Origin: Aurifilum marmelostoma
Lineage: Eukaryota > Ascomycota > Sordariomycetes > Diaporthales > Cryphonectriaceae
Reading direction: 5' to 3'
NCBI GenBank assembly: GCA_027559495.1
Contig: JAMXSV010000003.1
Coordinates: 2,356,001 to 2,420,000 of the forward strand
DNA: 64,000 nucleotides
The notes beneath the pieces are model-generated. The model searched no databases, was not told where the DNA came from, and saw only the letters and a list, made by a program, of their open reading frames with translations. The stretch's first letter is position 1. Each line of letters starts with the position of its first letter. Positions 32,501 to 42,714 of the stretch are shown in pieces. The translations under genes were made by a program, and so were the position numbers.

Positions 32501-35500
32501 CAACCACAAGGCCTCAAGTCCTTGAGCATTGCAGGTCGGAAGAACGCGGGCAGTCATGATCGAGCCCGTCAAGTCCCAAAATCCAGCGCGCGGCATGTGA
32601 GCTGAGCCAAGAACTTTGATGACGATGACCCAACTAGCTGCAGTGACATTTTCAGTCCTGATTCCGCGTTCCCGGGTAGAGAGGCGCTGCAGATCATGGT
32701 AGGTCGTGCGGACCTCGGAGAGGCCAATCTCTGTGAGCTGTTCGATGATGACCTTTGCAAATTGCTTCAGTAAGTCTTCGGCATGCAGCACTTCGCTCGA
32801 TAATTCGACCGTCCCACGGCAGAACTGAAGTATCACCAGCGCGCACATGAGAAATCTCGAATTGATCTGAAGGAGCGTGCGATCCGGGCGCTGGGTTGTT
32901 GAAGGACGTGTCTGCTGAAGGAAGCTGGAAAGCAGCTCTGAGAGCCGCTCTGTGAACCGTCTCACTTCTAGATCACCGTCTAAGCTGAGGGCATCGAGAA
33001 TGAAGTCCAGAATGTGTTCGGCGCATTTGACAGCTTGATACCAACCAGAGTGAGTCTCATCCCCTCTCCTCTCTTCAAGACTGGTCATGAGCAAGTCGAA
33101 GAGCAGCCCAAGTTCCGATGACACTTTGTCAGTCCAGCGTCCCCAGTCGAACCGATAATTCGAAAACTCAAAGGACATTGCTGGTCTGGTAAATCCGACT
33201 GCATTAGAAACCCGAAAGTCCAAAGCCTTCTTCAGGGTACCACCTCCGACAATGGTCTCATGATGAAAAAATGTATCTTGGTGTAACGGGAAGATGTCGA
33301 AGTGCTGAGTGTAATGCGTTCCGAACGGTCCTAAGCCGACGATTTTGTTCCGGCCCTGGTGTAGAGGTTGTGGAGACTCTGCAATTGTAGGCTCGTTGAA
33401 GGAAGGGAGAGGGTCATTCGCATGTTGAAACTGAGGGTCCTGCAGATCCAGCCACCTTGGGCGAATCAGCTTGCGAGCCCGAGGAGCCTTCGTCTTTCTC
33501 CGCTGATCTCTTTGGGCCCCGAGCCCGAGCACATCGAACGCAGACTTCTCAGTCACATTTGGAGGAGTTTCCAGACTCTCAACAGGAGCACTCGCTTTCT
33601 CAGGAGGAGATCGGTGTAGTTGAAAGGCCTGCGTCAGCACCTCGCTCCGGTTCTTGCGATATAAAAGGTCTAGCATCTTCTTCCTGGCAGTAAAGGCATT
33701 TCCGCCCTCGTCGTGCAGCACATCTGCCTCCAGCTGTGCCGGCCTGGAATAGTCATCTCGAGAGGGTGACTCCGTCTTCTTCGAGGTCAATAATCTGACG
33801 GGCTGGATTTCGGAACGATGATTTGGCTCCTTAGTGCTTGCGAGGCTGTCCTTCTGGACATGCCTCGTCAACTTCTGAGGCTGATTAAAAGACAGACCAC
33901 CTTGCGACCTTGGCTGCGGCCTGACATTAGCTGAAAGCGGCCGGAGAGCCTGCCTGTCGACTGACAATTTCTGTCGTACCGGAGGACGTGGTGCTTTCGG
34001 TTTTGCCTGTGCGATCTTTCCAATCCTCCAAGCCTTCAAGACTGAAAGTGCATCCACATTGTCCGTGCGATTCCCAAGATTGATATTTTTGCCGGTTGGT
34101 TTGGATCTTCCCATGTCCCTGCGCTTGCTGGCAGCTCGAGCAGCGACTCTGATGAACTTTGGTGCACCAGGACCAGCAAAATCGACAATACTCAGTGCAG
34201 GAGGCGAGATGGCCCGGTCCGTGTGGCCTACTGCCTGGCTGGTGCTGTTATGACCTGAATGGCTGGCACTGTGGGTCGAAGGACGATCCAAACGTTGTAC
34301 GCTATGTGTGATTTTTGGTTGTCGATACCGCTGTCGTTCCTCCCCATGAAAGACCTTCTGCTGAGACTTCTTTCTCTTTCGAGGACGTCCGCGAGAGGAA
34401 GCGGGCTTTCGTTTCTGACCAGGTAGCATCCAGTCGACAAAGTCCTCCTCCACCACTGAAGCGCCATCATCCAAAATCGGGAGTTCGTTGTAGTTTAGGG
34501 TCGTCTCCAGCGCATCATCATCTGCAGATGGCCCAGCTCTTAGTTGTGTGTGGTCCTTGTCATGTTCATCATCATGGTCTAATTCGTCGAAGAAAGATTT
34601 TGAAGAGGCGACGGGCTGAGTTGCTCTGGGTTTTCTCACTGCTAGCCCTGGTCGGGGCTGATCCGGCGACAGCAACGGACTCTGTTTTTTCAGGTTGCTT
34701 CGTACTTTGTCCTTGCGGGCTTGCTGATCTAGTCTTAGCCAGGACGCAGGTAGGACGCCTCTGATCCTCTTGATTGTCCTCCGAAGCAATTCAGAGTCGC
34801 TCTCTGAACTGGAGCTCTGAGACCGAGGAACATCTTCGTCCTCCTGTTCGCTCTCCGACACAGAAGCAGTGAGATCGATCGGTTCGATTGTGGTCTCATG
34901 TGGAGCTGGAGCACTTGGCTGTCGGCTAGGCGACGAAGCTAGACTGGCAAGGCCTGAGAAGGGCGACTCATGATGAAATGACCTGGTAGAAGGAGGATGG
35001 TGATCGGTGCGGGATGCTACAGCAGGCGGAGGGGGGGACGACGGGAAGTCCCAAGCATCGGCATGTCTTCGTGAGGGCGATGCTTGTGTGGTTATCGCCA
35101 GATTCGACATTTTCAGTCGCTTTTTGGACGTTGGGGGCTGGGACGGCGCCTGCCGCTTAGGCGACCTCGCATGTGCGTCCTTCTTCCGCCCAACAAGCTG
35201 GCTGACATCGGGGAACTCCTCATCCTCGCTCATGCTGGTGTTATTGGTCTGCTGTCCCGGGCTCTGCTCGCTGCTAGCTCTGAGATACCTTGGCGGTGAC
35301 GAGGTCCTTGGGGAGGGTGATAGCGCCAGTTCATCCACATCATCGTCTATGTTCCTCGATTTCCCCTTGCCTCGGTGTTGCTTCTGCGACTCTGCGCCCT
35401 GCTCTTCTGAACCCAACTGGCTCTCGTTATATTCGAGATCTTGCGAATCCTCTTCCTGCCGTCGTCTAGCGGCCTCTTGTTCCTCGATGGAGATGCGGAC

Positions 35501-36205
35501 CGGCTTGACACCATGCGTCTTCATGGAGCGGCTGTATTGGGCATTTTCCAGGAGGTATGGGTGTTCTTGAATTGGCTTTCGAGGTCTCAATGATCGACGT
35601 CCTCGGACAGGTGATTTGGGTAGGGTCGTGGCAGGGACCTCAGGCCCTCTGGACAGCATATCTGTTGCAACAGTCTCGTTATGCCCCAGCTGACCGGCTT
35701 CTGGATGGGTTTGGTGGGCCCGACCGCTCACAGGCTTTATACTGGCAGGCGGTGCAGCCTTGCGGACAACGGCGGCGGAGAGACCATCCCTCGGACCAAG
35801 CGGTATCTCAAGTCTCGCTTCCGTGGGTTCGCCTGCCAGTGGATCTGGGCTGTCTCGAGCCGTGTCATTCCCTGCTCTCCCATAGTTTCCGACTGCGAGG
35901 GCGGTCGGCGAAGTGTGTTCCTCGCCCAGTATCTGAGATGCACCATGTCCACGGCGTGCTAAGTCGGTCGAGGGTTGTTCGACGGTCGGTCTCTGTACAT
36001 GCTGTGGCTCGAGATGCTTGGCCGGGTTGGAGGGTAATGAGAGAGAGGGCGACCCAGGAAAGTCCCAAATGTCATCTCTCTGCGAATCGGCTTGCGACGG
36101 ATTCGGTAGGTTGGTAGGCGAGGTTGGCAATGGCTGCGATTCTTCCGAGTCCCACGTCTCGTCGTCCGAGTCTGGGACCACCCCTGATGCCTTCCAGTTC
36201 CCCAT
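29585..36205 (-). CDS. mus7: MUS7/MMS22 family replication-fork repair protein
   Basis: 2206 aa from a single uninterrupted 6.6-kb exon, unusual for a region where most genes are spliced. The frame opens at 36370, but the methionine at 36205 (MGNWKASGVVPDSDDETWDSEE) is the likely start. The first 900 residues are disordered, rich in Ser/Pro/charged residues, with WDFPxSP at 47-53 and again at 385-391. The Mus7/MMS22 domain begins near residue 955 with the signature LGPFGTHYTQHFDIFPLHQDTFF. The helical remainder continues to the C-terminus. In yeasts this protein works with the Rtt101-Mms1 cullin ligase or its fission yeast equivalents at stalled replication forks and is needed for resistance to alkylation and camptothecin. 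Length is normal for filamentous fungi. A short telomere-type repeat lies upstream at about 36379-36389. Confidence 0.93.
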   Translation of the reverse strand: MGNWKASGVVPDSDDETWDSEESQPLPTSPTNLPNPSQADSQRDDIWDFPGSPSLSLPSNPAKHLEPQHVQRPTVEQPSTDLARRGHGASQILGEEHTSPTALAVGNYGRAGNDTARDSPDPLAGEPTEARLEIPLGPRDGLSAAVVRKAAPPASIKPVSGRAHQTHPEAGQLGHNETVATDMLSRGPEVPATTLPKSPVRGRRSLRPRKPIQEHPYLLENAQYSRSMKTHGVKPVRISIEEQEAARRRQEEDSQDLEYNESQLGSEEQGAESQKQHRGKGKSRNIDDDVDELALSPSPRTSSPPRYLRASSEQSPGQQTNNTSMSEDEEFPDVSQLVGRKKDAHARSPKRQAPSQPPTSKKRLKMSNLAITTQASPSRRHADAWDFPSSPPPPAVASRTDHHPPSTRSFHHESPFSGLASLASSPSRQPSAPAPHETTIEPIDLTASVSESEQEDEDVPRSQSSSSESDSELLRRTIKRIRGVLPASWLRLDQQARKDKVRSNLKKQSPLLSPDQPRPGLAVRKPRATQPVASSKSFFDELDHDDEHDKDHTQLRAGPSADDDALETTLNYNELPILDDGASVVEEDFVDWMLPGQKRKPASSRGRPRKRKKSQQKVFHGEERQRYRQPKITHSVQRLDRPSTHSASHSGHNSTSQAVGHTDRAISPPALSIVDFAGPGAPKFIRVAARAASKRRDMGRSKPTGKNINLGNRTDNVDALSVLKAWRIGKIAQAKPKAPRPPVRQKLSVDRQALRPLSANVRPQPRSQGGLSFNQPQKLTRHVQKDSLASTKEPNHRSEIQPVRLLTSKKTESPSRDDYSRPAQLEADVLHDEGGNAFTARKKMLDLLYRKNRSEVLTQAFQLHRSPPEKASAPVESLETPPNVTEKSAFDVLGLGAQRDQRRKTKAPRARKLIRPRWLDLQDPQFQHANDPLPSFNEPTIAESPQPLHQGRNKIVGLGPFGTHYTQHFDIFPLHQDTFFHHETIVGGGTLKKALDFRVSNAVGFTRPAMSFEFSNYRFDWGRWTDKVSSELGLLFDLLMTSLEERRGDETHSGWYQAVKCAEHILDFILDALSLDGDLEVRRFTERLSELLSSFLQQTRPSTTQRPDRTLLQINSRFLMCALVILQFCRGTVELSSEVLHAEDLLKQFAKVIIEQLTEIGLSEVRTTYHDLQRLSTRERGIRTENVTAASWVIVIKVLGSAHMPRAGFWDLTGSIMTARVLPTCNAQGLEALWLDMFTLLPLGEFDDIGVLSRGMRSVLPLEGWNLPQQLLKVVFESYQSDQRQSPSFNEYCRALLGRCHYLIDQWGWHRCVGIVGTIFDFFGRQNLSHLRNEEFYKSPRFLEELSDGPCLSVEPEDRCFHIFLKILAVAIQRMRQNGLSNDLRNLITRCLPNHNRQYSKEQTVHSQDLASLRNHHDLLCTLFWAAPPEDRRPVDLIEKLVQPASSHKEACLINLRAWRQLARFVVSSGGSMNDYRPFMSWQNNVFQQILTQYLTAAADVQDQFMSMAKEDRGRIQQQMLDGVVAANQAAAKDVLHFSIRASLDVVKHCPSLTTATFSFNVSQLNKVFNKLSMKDGDLDWGIVRACFETIDVLVKRLEDLWYKLRESTSDSVSSHSSREFEDAVEFLDDKIVQGFFAAACRAVNSPVCNTAPHPGSAAAVVEKAIALCGRIASLFIDGGKRQLRHFFTPGRYGVFQALPDELGLAEQRFLPLFVATLLERHVFNFSSISCSHFDIWITSLVKPFHALRYENHLAQTLKSIEVGYIKGAVIKPGSAPDYNSNRDLFASGVAYMRMELRRADLAQRKPLRAKYERLLNSVMQQMRSHIKSFKLGSGDHQDYIIFIREIVGLIKSHGAEICTVDPFYYQFSAEYSPTKEDPQLHTAGILAYGLRLGEGETTAAPQLFYYLYNHFKSALANGQLDAERRIIESGMKDDNILSFVIGRMLPAIIQASSAALDIWPLLRVYSKALLQVLGRSCLPREIPETCLDDVVCLLDAVTDWLRDQVRRSDQDARMSPSQVHVLNELVDICNAVRPSLLCWLMLPSMRGTTHRLRKCVDAITQFAKHATSVLDSPRASNGSEMAVRDVTVRSLVALGKAGGAGHLAAHADIHINSFRQTLVREMQSSWVVTPDLITVRVAVASSTQTGTQPMQGVKNDLGQGKEGLLRLHDGVKAWTREMDHGEEDTSRKRRRRTKRSFRAIVEIDS

Positions 36206-37914
36206 GAGAGCTTGAATGCATTGTATATTCTCCAAATATAGCGGTACCGTGTGAGGATCTCCGGTCAGAATGATCAGGTTGCCATTGTATATTGGCGATG
36301 TTGCGGTGAAGCTGTTGTCTGGAATGCCTCCGACATCATTTACGCGTCTCTCGAGACGCGTTTCGTTCACAGCTGTCAGGGTTAGGGTTGCCGTGCTAAG
36401 GCGCGAGGATTGACCCAGTGCCGGTAGTCGTACGTAAAATCAGTTGCAGACTGTGCCTGTCTCGATGCTTTCAGCCTGTCAAAACTGTACATAGGACAAC
36501 TCTCGCCAAAGGAGGCAGCCTCGACGAAGAAGAAAGTTTCACGCGGTACAATCTGCCGATTTCTAGCAGGGGCCACTGAACCAAGAGCTCCATATCGACA
36601 CTTCTCAGGAGCCTTCGTGTGTGTCGATTTGGAGTCGGCCTCCGCCCCTTTTCTGTTTTCCCTTTTGGCCCTCTAGCCCTGTTAAGTCAACACCACGAAA
36701 GATGTCTGGCCGAAATCTCACAGCATTGACCATAGCTATTGTTGCGGGTGTTGCAAGTGGTAGGATGCCCAGGGCTCTCTCTGATGCATAGAGGTCCCAT
36801 ATATGATAGAGGAGGTTGCTGAGCTATGTGCAGGTGCATATACTTTCGGACCGCTCCTCAAAGAACAGCAAAAATCACAAGAAGTTTGGCAGCATCCCAG
36901 GTACGATCTCTTTCCCTCTCTACCGGTATCAATTGGGACACAACTGTTGACTGATTACTTACACATTGCCCTCTAGTTCTGCGGGGACAAGCAATACTTC
37001 CCAAGTTGAAAATGTGGTAGCCCAGGATCAGACCCGGGAGCAGCCAGCTCGTCCAGGGGAGCAAAAGTAAAAGCAATCCGCAAACGCAGCAGGAATACTC
37101 TAAATATTATTTCTCTTTTTTTTTTTTTTTTTGAAAAAAAAAAATAAAACTGCTTCGTTGGCACCCGGATGCATGGTCAGCGCACCGAGGGCAGAGACAC
37201 CCAAAAGGTCTTCGACATAGCCAGAAACGAGACCCCTCAATAATATGTCATTTACAGTTGGACCACGTATATTCGAGGCCTTCAGACAATAGCTCCTGAT
37301 GACAATGTTTATATAGATTCAATTTGTCGAATATTGTGTCATGATAGACATCTCAACAAGGGATTTGAGGTTAGAAAATCCTGATAGAGATAGTTCGGGG
37401 AAAGTTATTCGTGAGCGGTTTACAGCACTTGGCATGCGCGCAGGTGATGGTTCATATGCTTCAGAGAATATATGAGAGAGCAAACACATCAATATATGAG
37501 TTGGCTAATACTCAATCCAGGGCACCAAGCTTGATGGTCAATGCTGAAGCTCAAAGCTCAGGCCTTCACTCGCTCTTGTTGATCCAAGAAATTGATATGA
37601 CCTTTTCGTCCCGAGTCATTGGGTCACGACGTCAAGCTTTGCTGAGTCATCATTCCCCACTGGGTCGGGTGCAGTGGTACGATTCCAAGGACAAAGGAAC
37701 CCTCCCCCAAACTTCGCAAATCTTCGGAAGGCAAAAGCAGAGAGCAACATTTTGACGGGAGCCTCGAGCTTGTCAAATCGGACCCATCTCCACTCTTTGC
37801 CAGTGACTTTCCCAAGCAGCACATCAACAACAATCAATTCCAACACCCCTCTCCTCTCTATCCCTCCCCCTTCGACTTCTTGATCGGCCTATCTATACCC
37901 AACTCCAAAAAAAA
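36206..37914. promoter_or_regulatory. Divergent region, MUS7 / cytochrome oxidase subunit V
   Basis: 1.7 kb with promoters at both ends. Includes a TTAGGG-type motif (36379-36389), a T17-G-A11 near-palindrome (37116-37144) and a CT-rich leader ending in an A tract just before the COX gene start. No convincing gene is seen in the middle. Confidence 0.5.
37116..37144. repeat. T17-G-A11 homopolymer palindrome
   Basis: A 17-base T run, one G, then 11 A. It could fold back on itself; in yeast promoters such dA:dT tracts exclude nucleosomes. Lengths may be inexact. Confidence 0.75.
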
Positions 37915-38760
37915 ATGATGCGATTCTCGACCTCGGGTGCGGCGCGCGCCGCCCTCACCTCGGCCACCCGTCAGGCCACCACCACCACCCTCATCTCTCG
38001 CGCCGCCGCCTCCACTGCCGCCTCCACCCACGCCATTTCCAACCCGACGCTGGCCAACATCGAGAAGAGGTGGGAGGGTATGCCTCTGCAGGAGCAGGCT
38101 GAGCTGTGGATGGCCCTGCGGGACCGCATGAAGGAGGACTGGAATGACCTGACCCTCCAGGAGAAGAAGGCTGGTGAGTTCTGAGCCAATCGCCCCAGAG
38201 GGAGGGAGGGAAGCTTCACGCGAGCTTTTCCATAGCCCGCAGCCCACCGCCGCAGGCCTGACGACGACAGAATGGCTTCTGCTCGTCCCATTCGGCCGTT
38301 CGTCGAGTTCAATTGGACCCATTGCCGGCATATGCCGGGAACAAGCTGCGTCATGTTTCCGGGTGTCGAGACCAACTGGCTAACTTGAGAACAACCATCT
38401 CTCAACAGCTTACTGGATCGCTTTCGGCCCTCACGGACCTCGCGCCCTGCCTCCCCCAGGTGAGGGCAAGAAGGTGGCCCTCGGCGTCTTCATGGGCGTC
38501 TTCGCCAGCCTGGTCATCTTCAGCACGAGCCGCCTGTTCGCAAAACCTGCACCACACACCATGAACAAGGAGTGGCAGGAGGCCGCGAACGAGTACCTCA
38601 AGGTTCGTGTTATGATTCTTCTCATTCCATACACCTGCGACAAATGGACAATGGTAGCTGATATTCAAGACAGGAACAAAAATCCGACCCCTTCACTGGT
38701 ATCGCCTCTCCCGACTACAAGGGCAAGGGACAGGTTCAGTCCCCTCCTTCCAACGCTTAA
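37915..38760 (+). CDS. cox5: Cytochrome c oxidase subunit V (mammalian COX4 homologue)
   Basis: Nuclear-coded subunit of respiratory complex IV in the mitochondrial inner membrane. Three exons: 37915-38173, 38409-38602 and 38674-38760, giving 179 aa. The joins restore EKKAAYWIAFGPHGPRALPPPGEG and ANEYLKEQKSDPFTGIASPDYKG. Intron 1 is 235 nt, long for this window; intron 2 has the GTTCGT donor also met in ORC5. The N-terminus (MMRFSTSGAARAALTSATR) is a typical Arg/Ser/Ala mitochondrial targeting signal. The single membrane span is VALGVFMGVFASLVIFSTSR. The GGTGAG inside PPPGEG looks like a donor but is coding. A second ATG three bases in is an equally good start. Convergent with ClpX. Confidence 0.94.
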
Positions 38761-39378
38761 GCTGCACTGCTGCAGCAGCAGTAGTCGCGTCCTTCACATA
38801 CACACACAACGCGCTCTCCTTTGTTGTTAGAACAGGCAGAAACAAGATCATTCCTACTTGGTCAAACCCCCCATGTACGCAAAAGCAGAAAAAAAAATGA
38901 TGTCTAGACAAAGCATTGGTCCTGGTTTTGTAAGGATGTTGGATGGCGGCTCACGAGTGGAAGTGAGTATGTGGTGTACGAGATCCCTCGAAACTTTTCC
39001 ATTTGATCAAGGTTCGTTTGTCGTGAAGTCTCCTGCAAATATGTGTGGTATTCCTCAAGCTGCCCAGCCTGCCAGAAGGCTTCCACTTACGCACCAGTGG
39101 TGTGACTAAGAAGTGTAGCAGCTCTAACCCTTCCCACAGGCTACATCTAAACTGCATATGGGATCGCCTGCACAGGGTCAAGAGCAGATCCCCTAGGACA
39201 TCTTCAACGAGCTCAATAGTTCCTTGATGATTTCGAGGATGACAGACAGGATGAGTTCCTTGTAAAGATGTGAAAATCTGTAGCGGTGTGTATTGCAGTG
39301 GAAATTTTTGGCCTTATTGGAGTAATGTTTCAGGAAGATGGTTATATACGAGTCTGATGCATGGCTACGTATAGAGCT
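38761..39378. other. Convergent 3' flank, COX5 / ClpX
   Basis: 618 bp holding both gene ends. Small open frames here are not credible genes. Confidence 0.6.
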
Positions 39379-41330
39379 TTATTCGCCACTCTGCCCTGCC
39401 TCTCGGTATTGCTCAAAGCTGGAGGCGGTTGTGTTGTCAGGCTCCAGAGGGCCGTCTTCTTCTCTCATCCGTCTTTCCACTTCCAGCCACCCGTCTCTTC
39501 CCCAATAACCAGCCTTCTCCTGGCCTCTCACACAGGCCTCCGTGACGAGAACATGATGGACAGGCGCTTCGTACATCGGCTCGGCAAGAACCCGTTCCAT
39601 CTCCATTCTGAGCCCTCTGGCCCCGGTCCCGTTCTTCATGGCACGCTCGGCGATGGCGAGAAGCGCCCGCCGGGTGAAGTACAACCTGCTTGGATATGTC
39701 TCGAAAAGGGCAGTGTACTGCGCGACCAGCCCATTCCGGGGCACTGTCAGGATCTGGAAGAGCTCGTCCTGGGACAATGGTGATAGTGCACAGATGTTGT
39801 GTAGTCGACCGATCAGCTCCGGTATGAACCCGTAAGCTTGTAGGTCTTCCGGCGTCGTCAGATCCACTTGAAGGATAGACGCATTAGCGTTTTTGCATAC
39901 AGAAAAGAAGAAGACGCGATACGTACTCGGTGTGAATCCGGTTTCTCCTGGCTTGCCGGTTGCGACATGCTGATGAGGTAAATGAGAATACATTTCCCCA
40001 GGCAGGACGGTCTTGTTCCCGTCCTTCGATGACCGGCCCCTGCCAATTTCAGCCCCGAACCCCATCGATGACTTCGACACCCTGGCCAAAATGTGCTTCT
40101 CAAGACCGACAAATGCTCCACAGAAGACAAAAAGGATATTCTTGGTGTCAATGGTATATTGATCTGTTCGGCCGGTCATGGGGGGCGAGGGCGGTGCCAG
40201 GCCCGAGCTGCCAGAGCCGTAGTTGCTCGTGATGGGAGCGGCTGACCGGGAAGACCTGTTGTCTTTAACATTGATAGTGACTTTTGTACCCTCCACGAGC
40301 TTCAGAAGCGCCTGTTGTACACCTTCTCCGCCGACATCGCGGCCATTTGTAGTTTCTCTTCTCGCGATCTTGTCGAATTCGTCAAGCACTACAATGCCGT
40401 GCTCCGTCGCCCTCGTGTCGTAGCTCGCTTCGATGAGGAGTCTTTCGATACAGCTTTCGACGTCCTGGCCTATATATCCAGCTTGTGTAAAGGAGTTGCA
40501 GTCGCAGATCGTGAAGGGGACGTTCAGCTTCTTGCTCAAAGTCCTGGTCGCAGTCAGCCTCTGGGCACGTGCCAAGGCAAGGACAGGAACAACAAAGAGA
40601 ATATAACGTACTCTAGTATATAAGTCTTCCCAACTCCTGTCGGTCCTATCAACAATAAGTTCGACTTGTCTAATGCCGTATGATGGGGCACATCTGGGTC
40701 GTCGGGAATATAGAAATCGGCAGCAAGGTCTATCTGTTGTTGGCTTTGCTGTATGGTCTCGTGGTGGCCGGGGAACTCATCTGGGTACGGGCGCAGGGTC
40801 TTTGATCAGCACATGGGCATGTGAGAACTTTGGGATGCCAGATCTCTTGAGTACCTACCCTCGACGGGATGTGGTTCGCGATGCGTTTCATGGTAGCGGT
40901 CTCTGTCACGAGCCCACTTCTGCCTCGATAACCTTTCCAGGGCCCTGAGCTCCAAGTCCTGATCATGCCTCCTCCTGCGCAGACCCTGGTAGTGGTTGAA
41001 TATGGTGGAGCATATGGTCTTCTTGGCTCTGTCCTGGCCGACAACATACTCGTCAACACGGGTCTTCAGGTCGCGGGGGTAGAACTGTGGGACGCCGAAA
41101 GTTGGTCTCGTGAACATGGGCCCTCTGCCCGTATCCTCGTTGGGATCATAGCTGCTGCTGTAACCGCCGTTGAAATTATGTGGTCTTCTGGAGATTCGGG
41201 CTGTGGCAGAGCCAGAGAAGGTGCGGTGTCCGGTAGTCGTTCCGGTCCTCACGGGACGTGAGAATCTCTGGCAGGCATGTGATATGGACACGAGATGTAG
41301 TCTCGGCCACAAGGCCGCCGACGGGTTCAT
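39379..41330 (-). CDS. mcx1: Mitochondrial ClpX-type AAA+ unfoldase
   Basis: 581 aa from four exons: 40859-41330, 40612-40780, 39927-40543 and 39379-39866. The third intron is 60 nt without a stop, so a naive reading keeps it; its GTACGT donor, CTAAT branch point and TTCAAG acceptor, and the better match without it, argue for splicing. The N-terminus is a basic mitochondrial presequence. There is no ClpX zinc-binding domain, as in yeast Mcx1. Walker A is GPTGVGKT (203-210), pore loop 1 AGYIGQDVE (about 235-243), Walker B IVVLDEFDK (264-272). A Ser/Gly/Pro-rich insert sits before TKNILFVFCGAFVGLE. The motif SMGFGAEIG lies where bacterial ClpX has its IGF ClpP-docking loop. The C-terminal domain has YGFIPELIGRL and NGTGARGLR (sensor 2). 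Divergent from the branching enzyme. Confidence 0.93.
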
Positions 41331-42714
41331 ACTGAAGACGCTGGCATGCTACCTGGCCTGCGCGGTCTATCGCAGCAGCAGATGTGGGCTTGAGAAAGAG
41401 AGCCTTGGCCTGCTACTTGTGGGGAAGGTGGAGTCACCTCCTGGAAGGCACACACGCACAGTGGTGGCAATGGTAGATGGCGGATTGTACTTGGTGTTGC
41501 TGATGGTGGTGGTGAGCAGCCAGAATGGTTGGTGTTCACCGTCCAGGTACGAGCAGCCGTAAATCGGCCGTCGGGAGTCGTCATAGCGGGGTCCTCCTTG
41601 CCAATGCAGCTAAGCCGACCACGGATTCCCCATCCCCAAAGTTTACCCCAGGTCTCATAGCCCCTCGAGGACAGGGGATCGCTTGGGGGCTCTTCTTCCA
41701 TAGCGTAATATTACAGTAGGTGGGAGGGGGAGCGGGTGTCACAGTGTCTCTGCCCCCCTATCGGTTTCTGGGAGCTGAAGGGAGACATTGCACCAGGGGT
41801 GGGAAAGCCTTCTCTCATCCCACAAGAGGTGCTTTGGGACCTGTGTTAATATGGAGACGGAATGAAAAAATTGGAAAGGTATCTGCAGCTGCGAGGGCGG
41901 GAGGAGCGGCTAGCCTCTGAATTATTTCCTGTGTCACTTTTTTTTCGTCTCAGGCTTGGGTTTCATTCTTGACATCCTGTTCGCCCCCTGTTGGGTCTGT
42001 TGGGTCTGTTGGGTTTTTTTTCGCCTCAGTGGGCTTGCGGCCTGATGGTGTGCAGACAACCACGCCTGATGTACCAAGTACTGCTACATAGTATGCATGA
42101 TCTTGTTGAGGTGCAGGGTAGGAGCAGGAGCTGCAGGAATGACTGGTACCTGGTCTCTTGCAGGTTGTCATAATTTTATTTGTGATTATTTTCGGGGGTT
42201 TCTTTTCATTGCAGCCTCTTATTTCTCGTTGAATTCGTCGCTGCCGCTGCCACCCGACGTCATCCTAGCGTTGATTCGGCCAAGAGCTGCACAGCAGTAC
42301 CCATCCGTATCTGCTGTATCTCTAGCACCTGACAGGGGGCTGTACCTCTTCCCCTCCTTGAGCATCAGTAGCTACGCCATACATGATACCACAACAAATC
42401 AGGCACACCAGAACTTTCTGAGCTCTGCCGATACACGACACACTGCATTGCTGTATTTAAGTCAGGAACAGCCCACCCTGATTGTCCATGCTTCCAAGTA
42501 TTCTCCGTCACATCCTGCTCGCGTCTTCAATCGCCGTCATTCCTCAATCGACGATAGCATACTGAACCAACATCTGGAGCTTGGTCTTTGCTACCCCGCG
42601 GACATATCCAGGCTTGCATAGACCATAGCCCACACACACCCTTGCCACCGTCCCCTGCAGCTCGAATTTTTTCCGAACGTACTCTTCATATTGCCGTTCT
42701 GGGCACCAGACAAT
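41331..42714. promoter_or_regulatory. Divergent region, ClpX / glycogen branching enzyme
   Basis: 1.4 kb between outward genes. Holds three tandem copies of a 9-bp unit at 41988-42014. A 174-codon open frame at 42097-42621 lacks protein character and overlaps the probable branching-enzyme leader. Confidence 0.5.
41988..42014. repeat. Three tandem copies of CTGTTGGGT
   Basis: Perfect 9-bp repeat, three units, followed by a T run, in the divergent promoter region about 700 bp upstream of the branching enzyme. Confidence 0.8.

Noticed and set aside
42097..42621. 174-codon frame before the branching enzyme
   Set aside because: No conserved features; it overlaps the likely promoter and leader.
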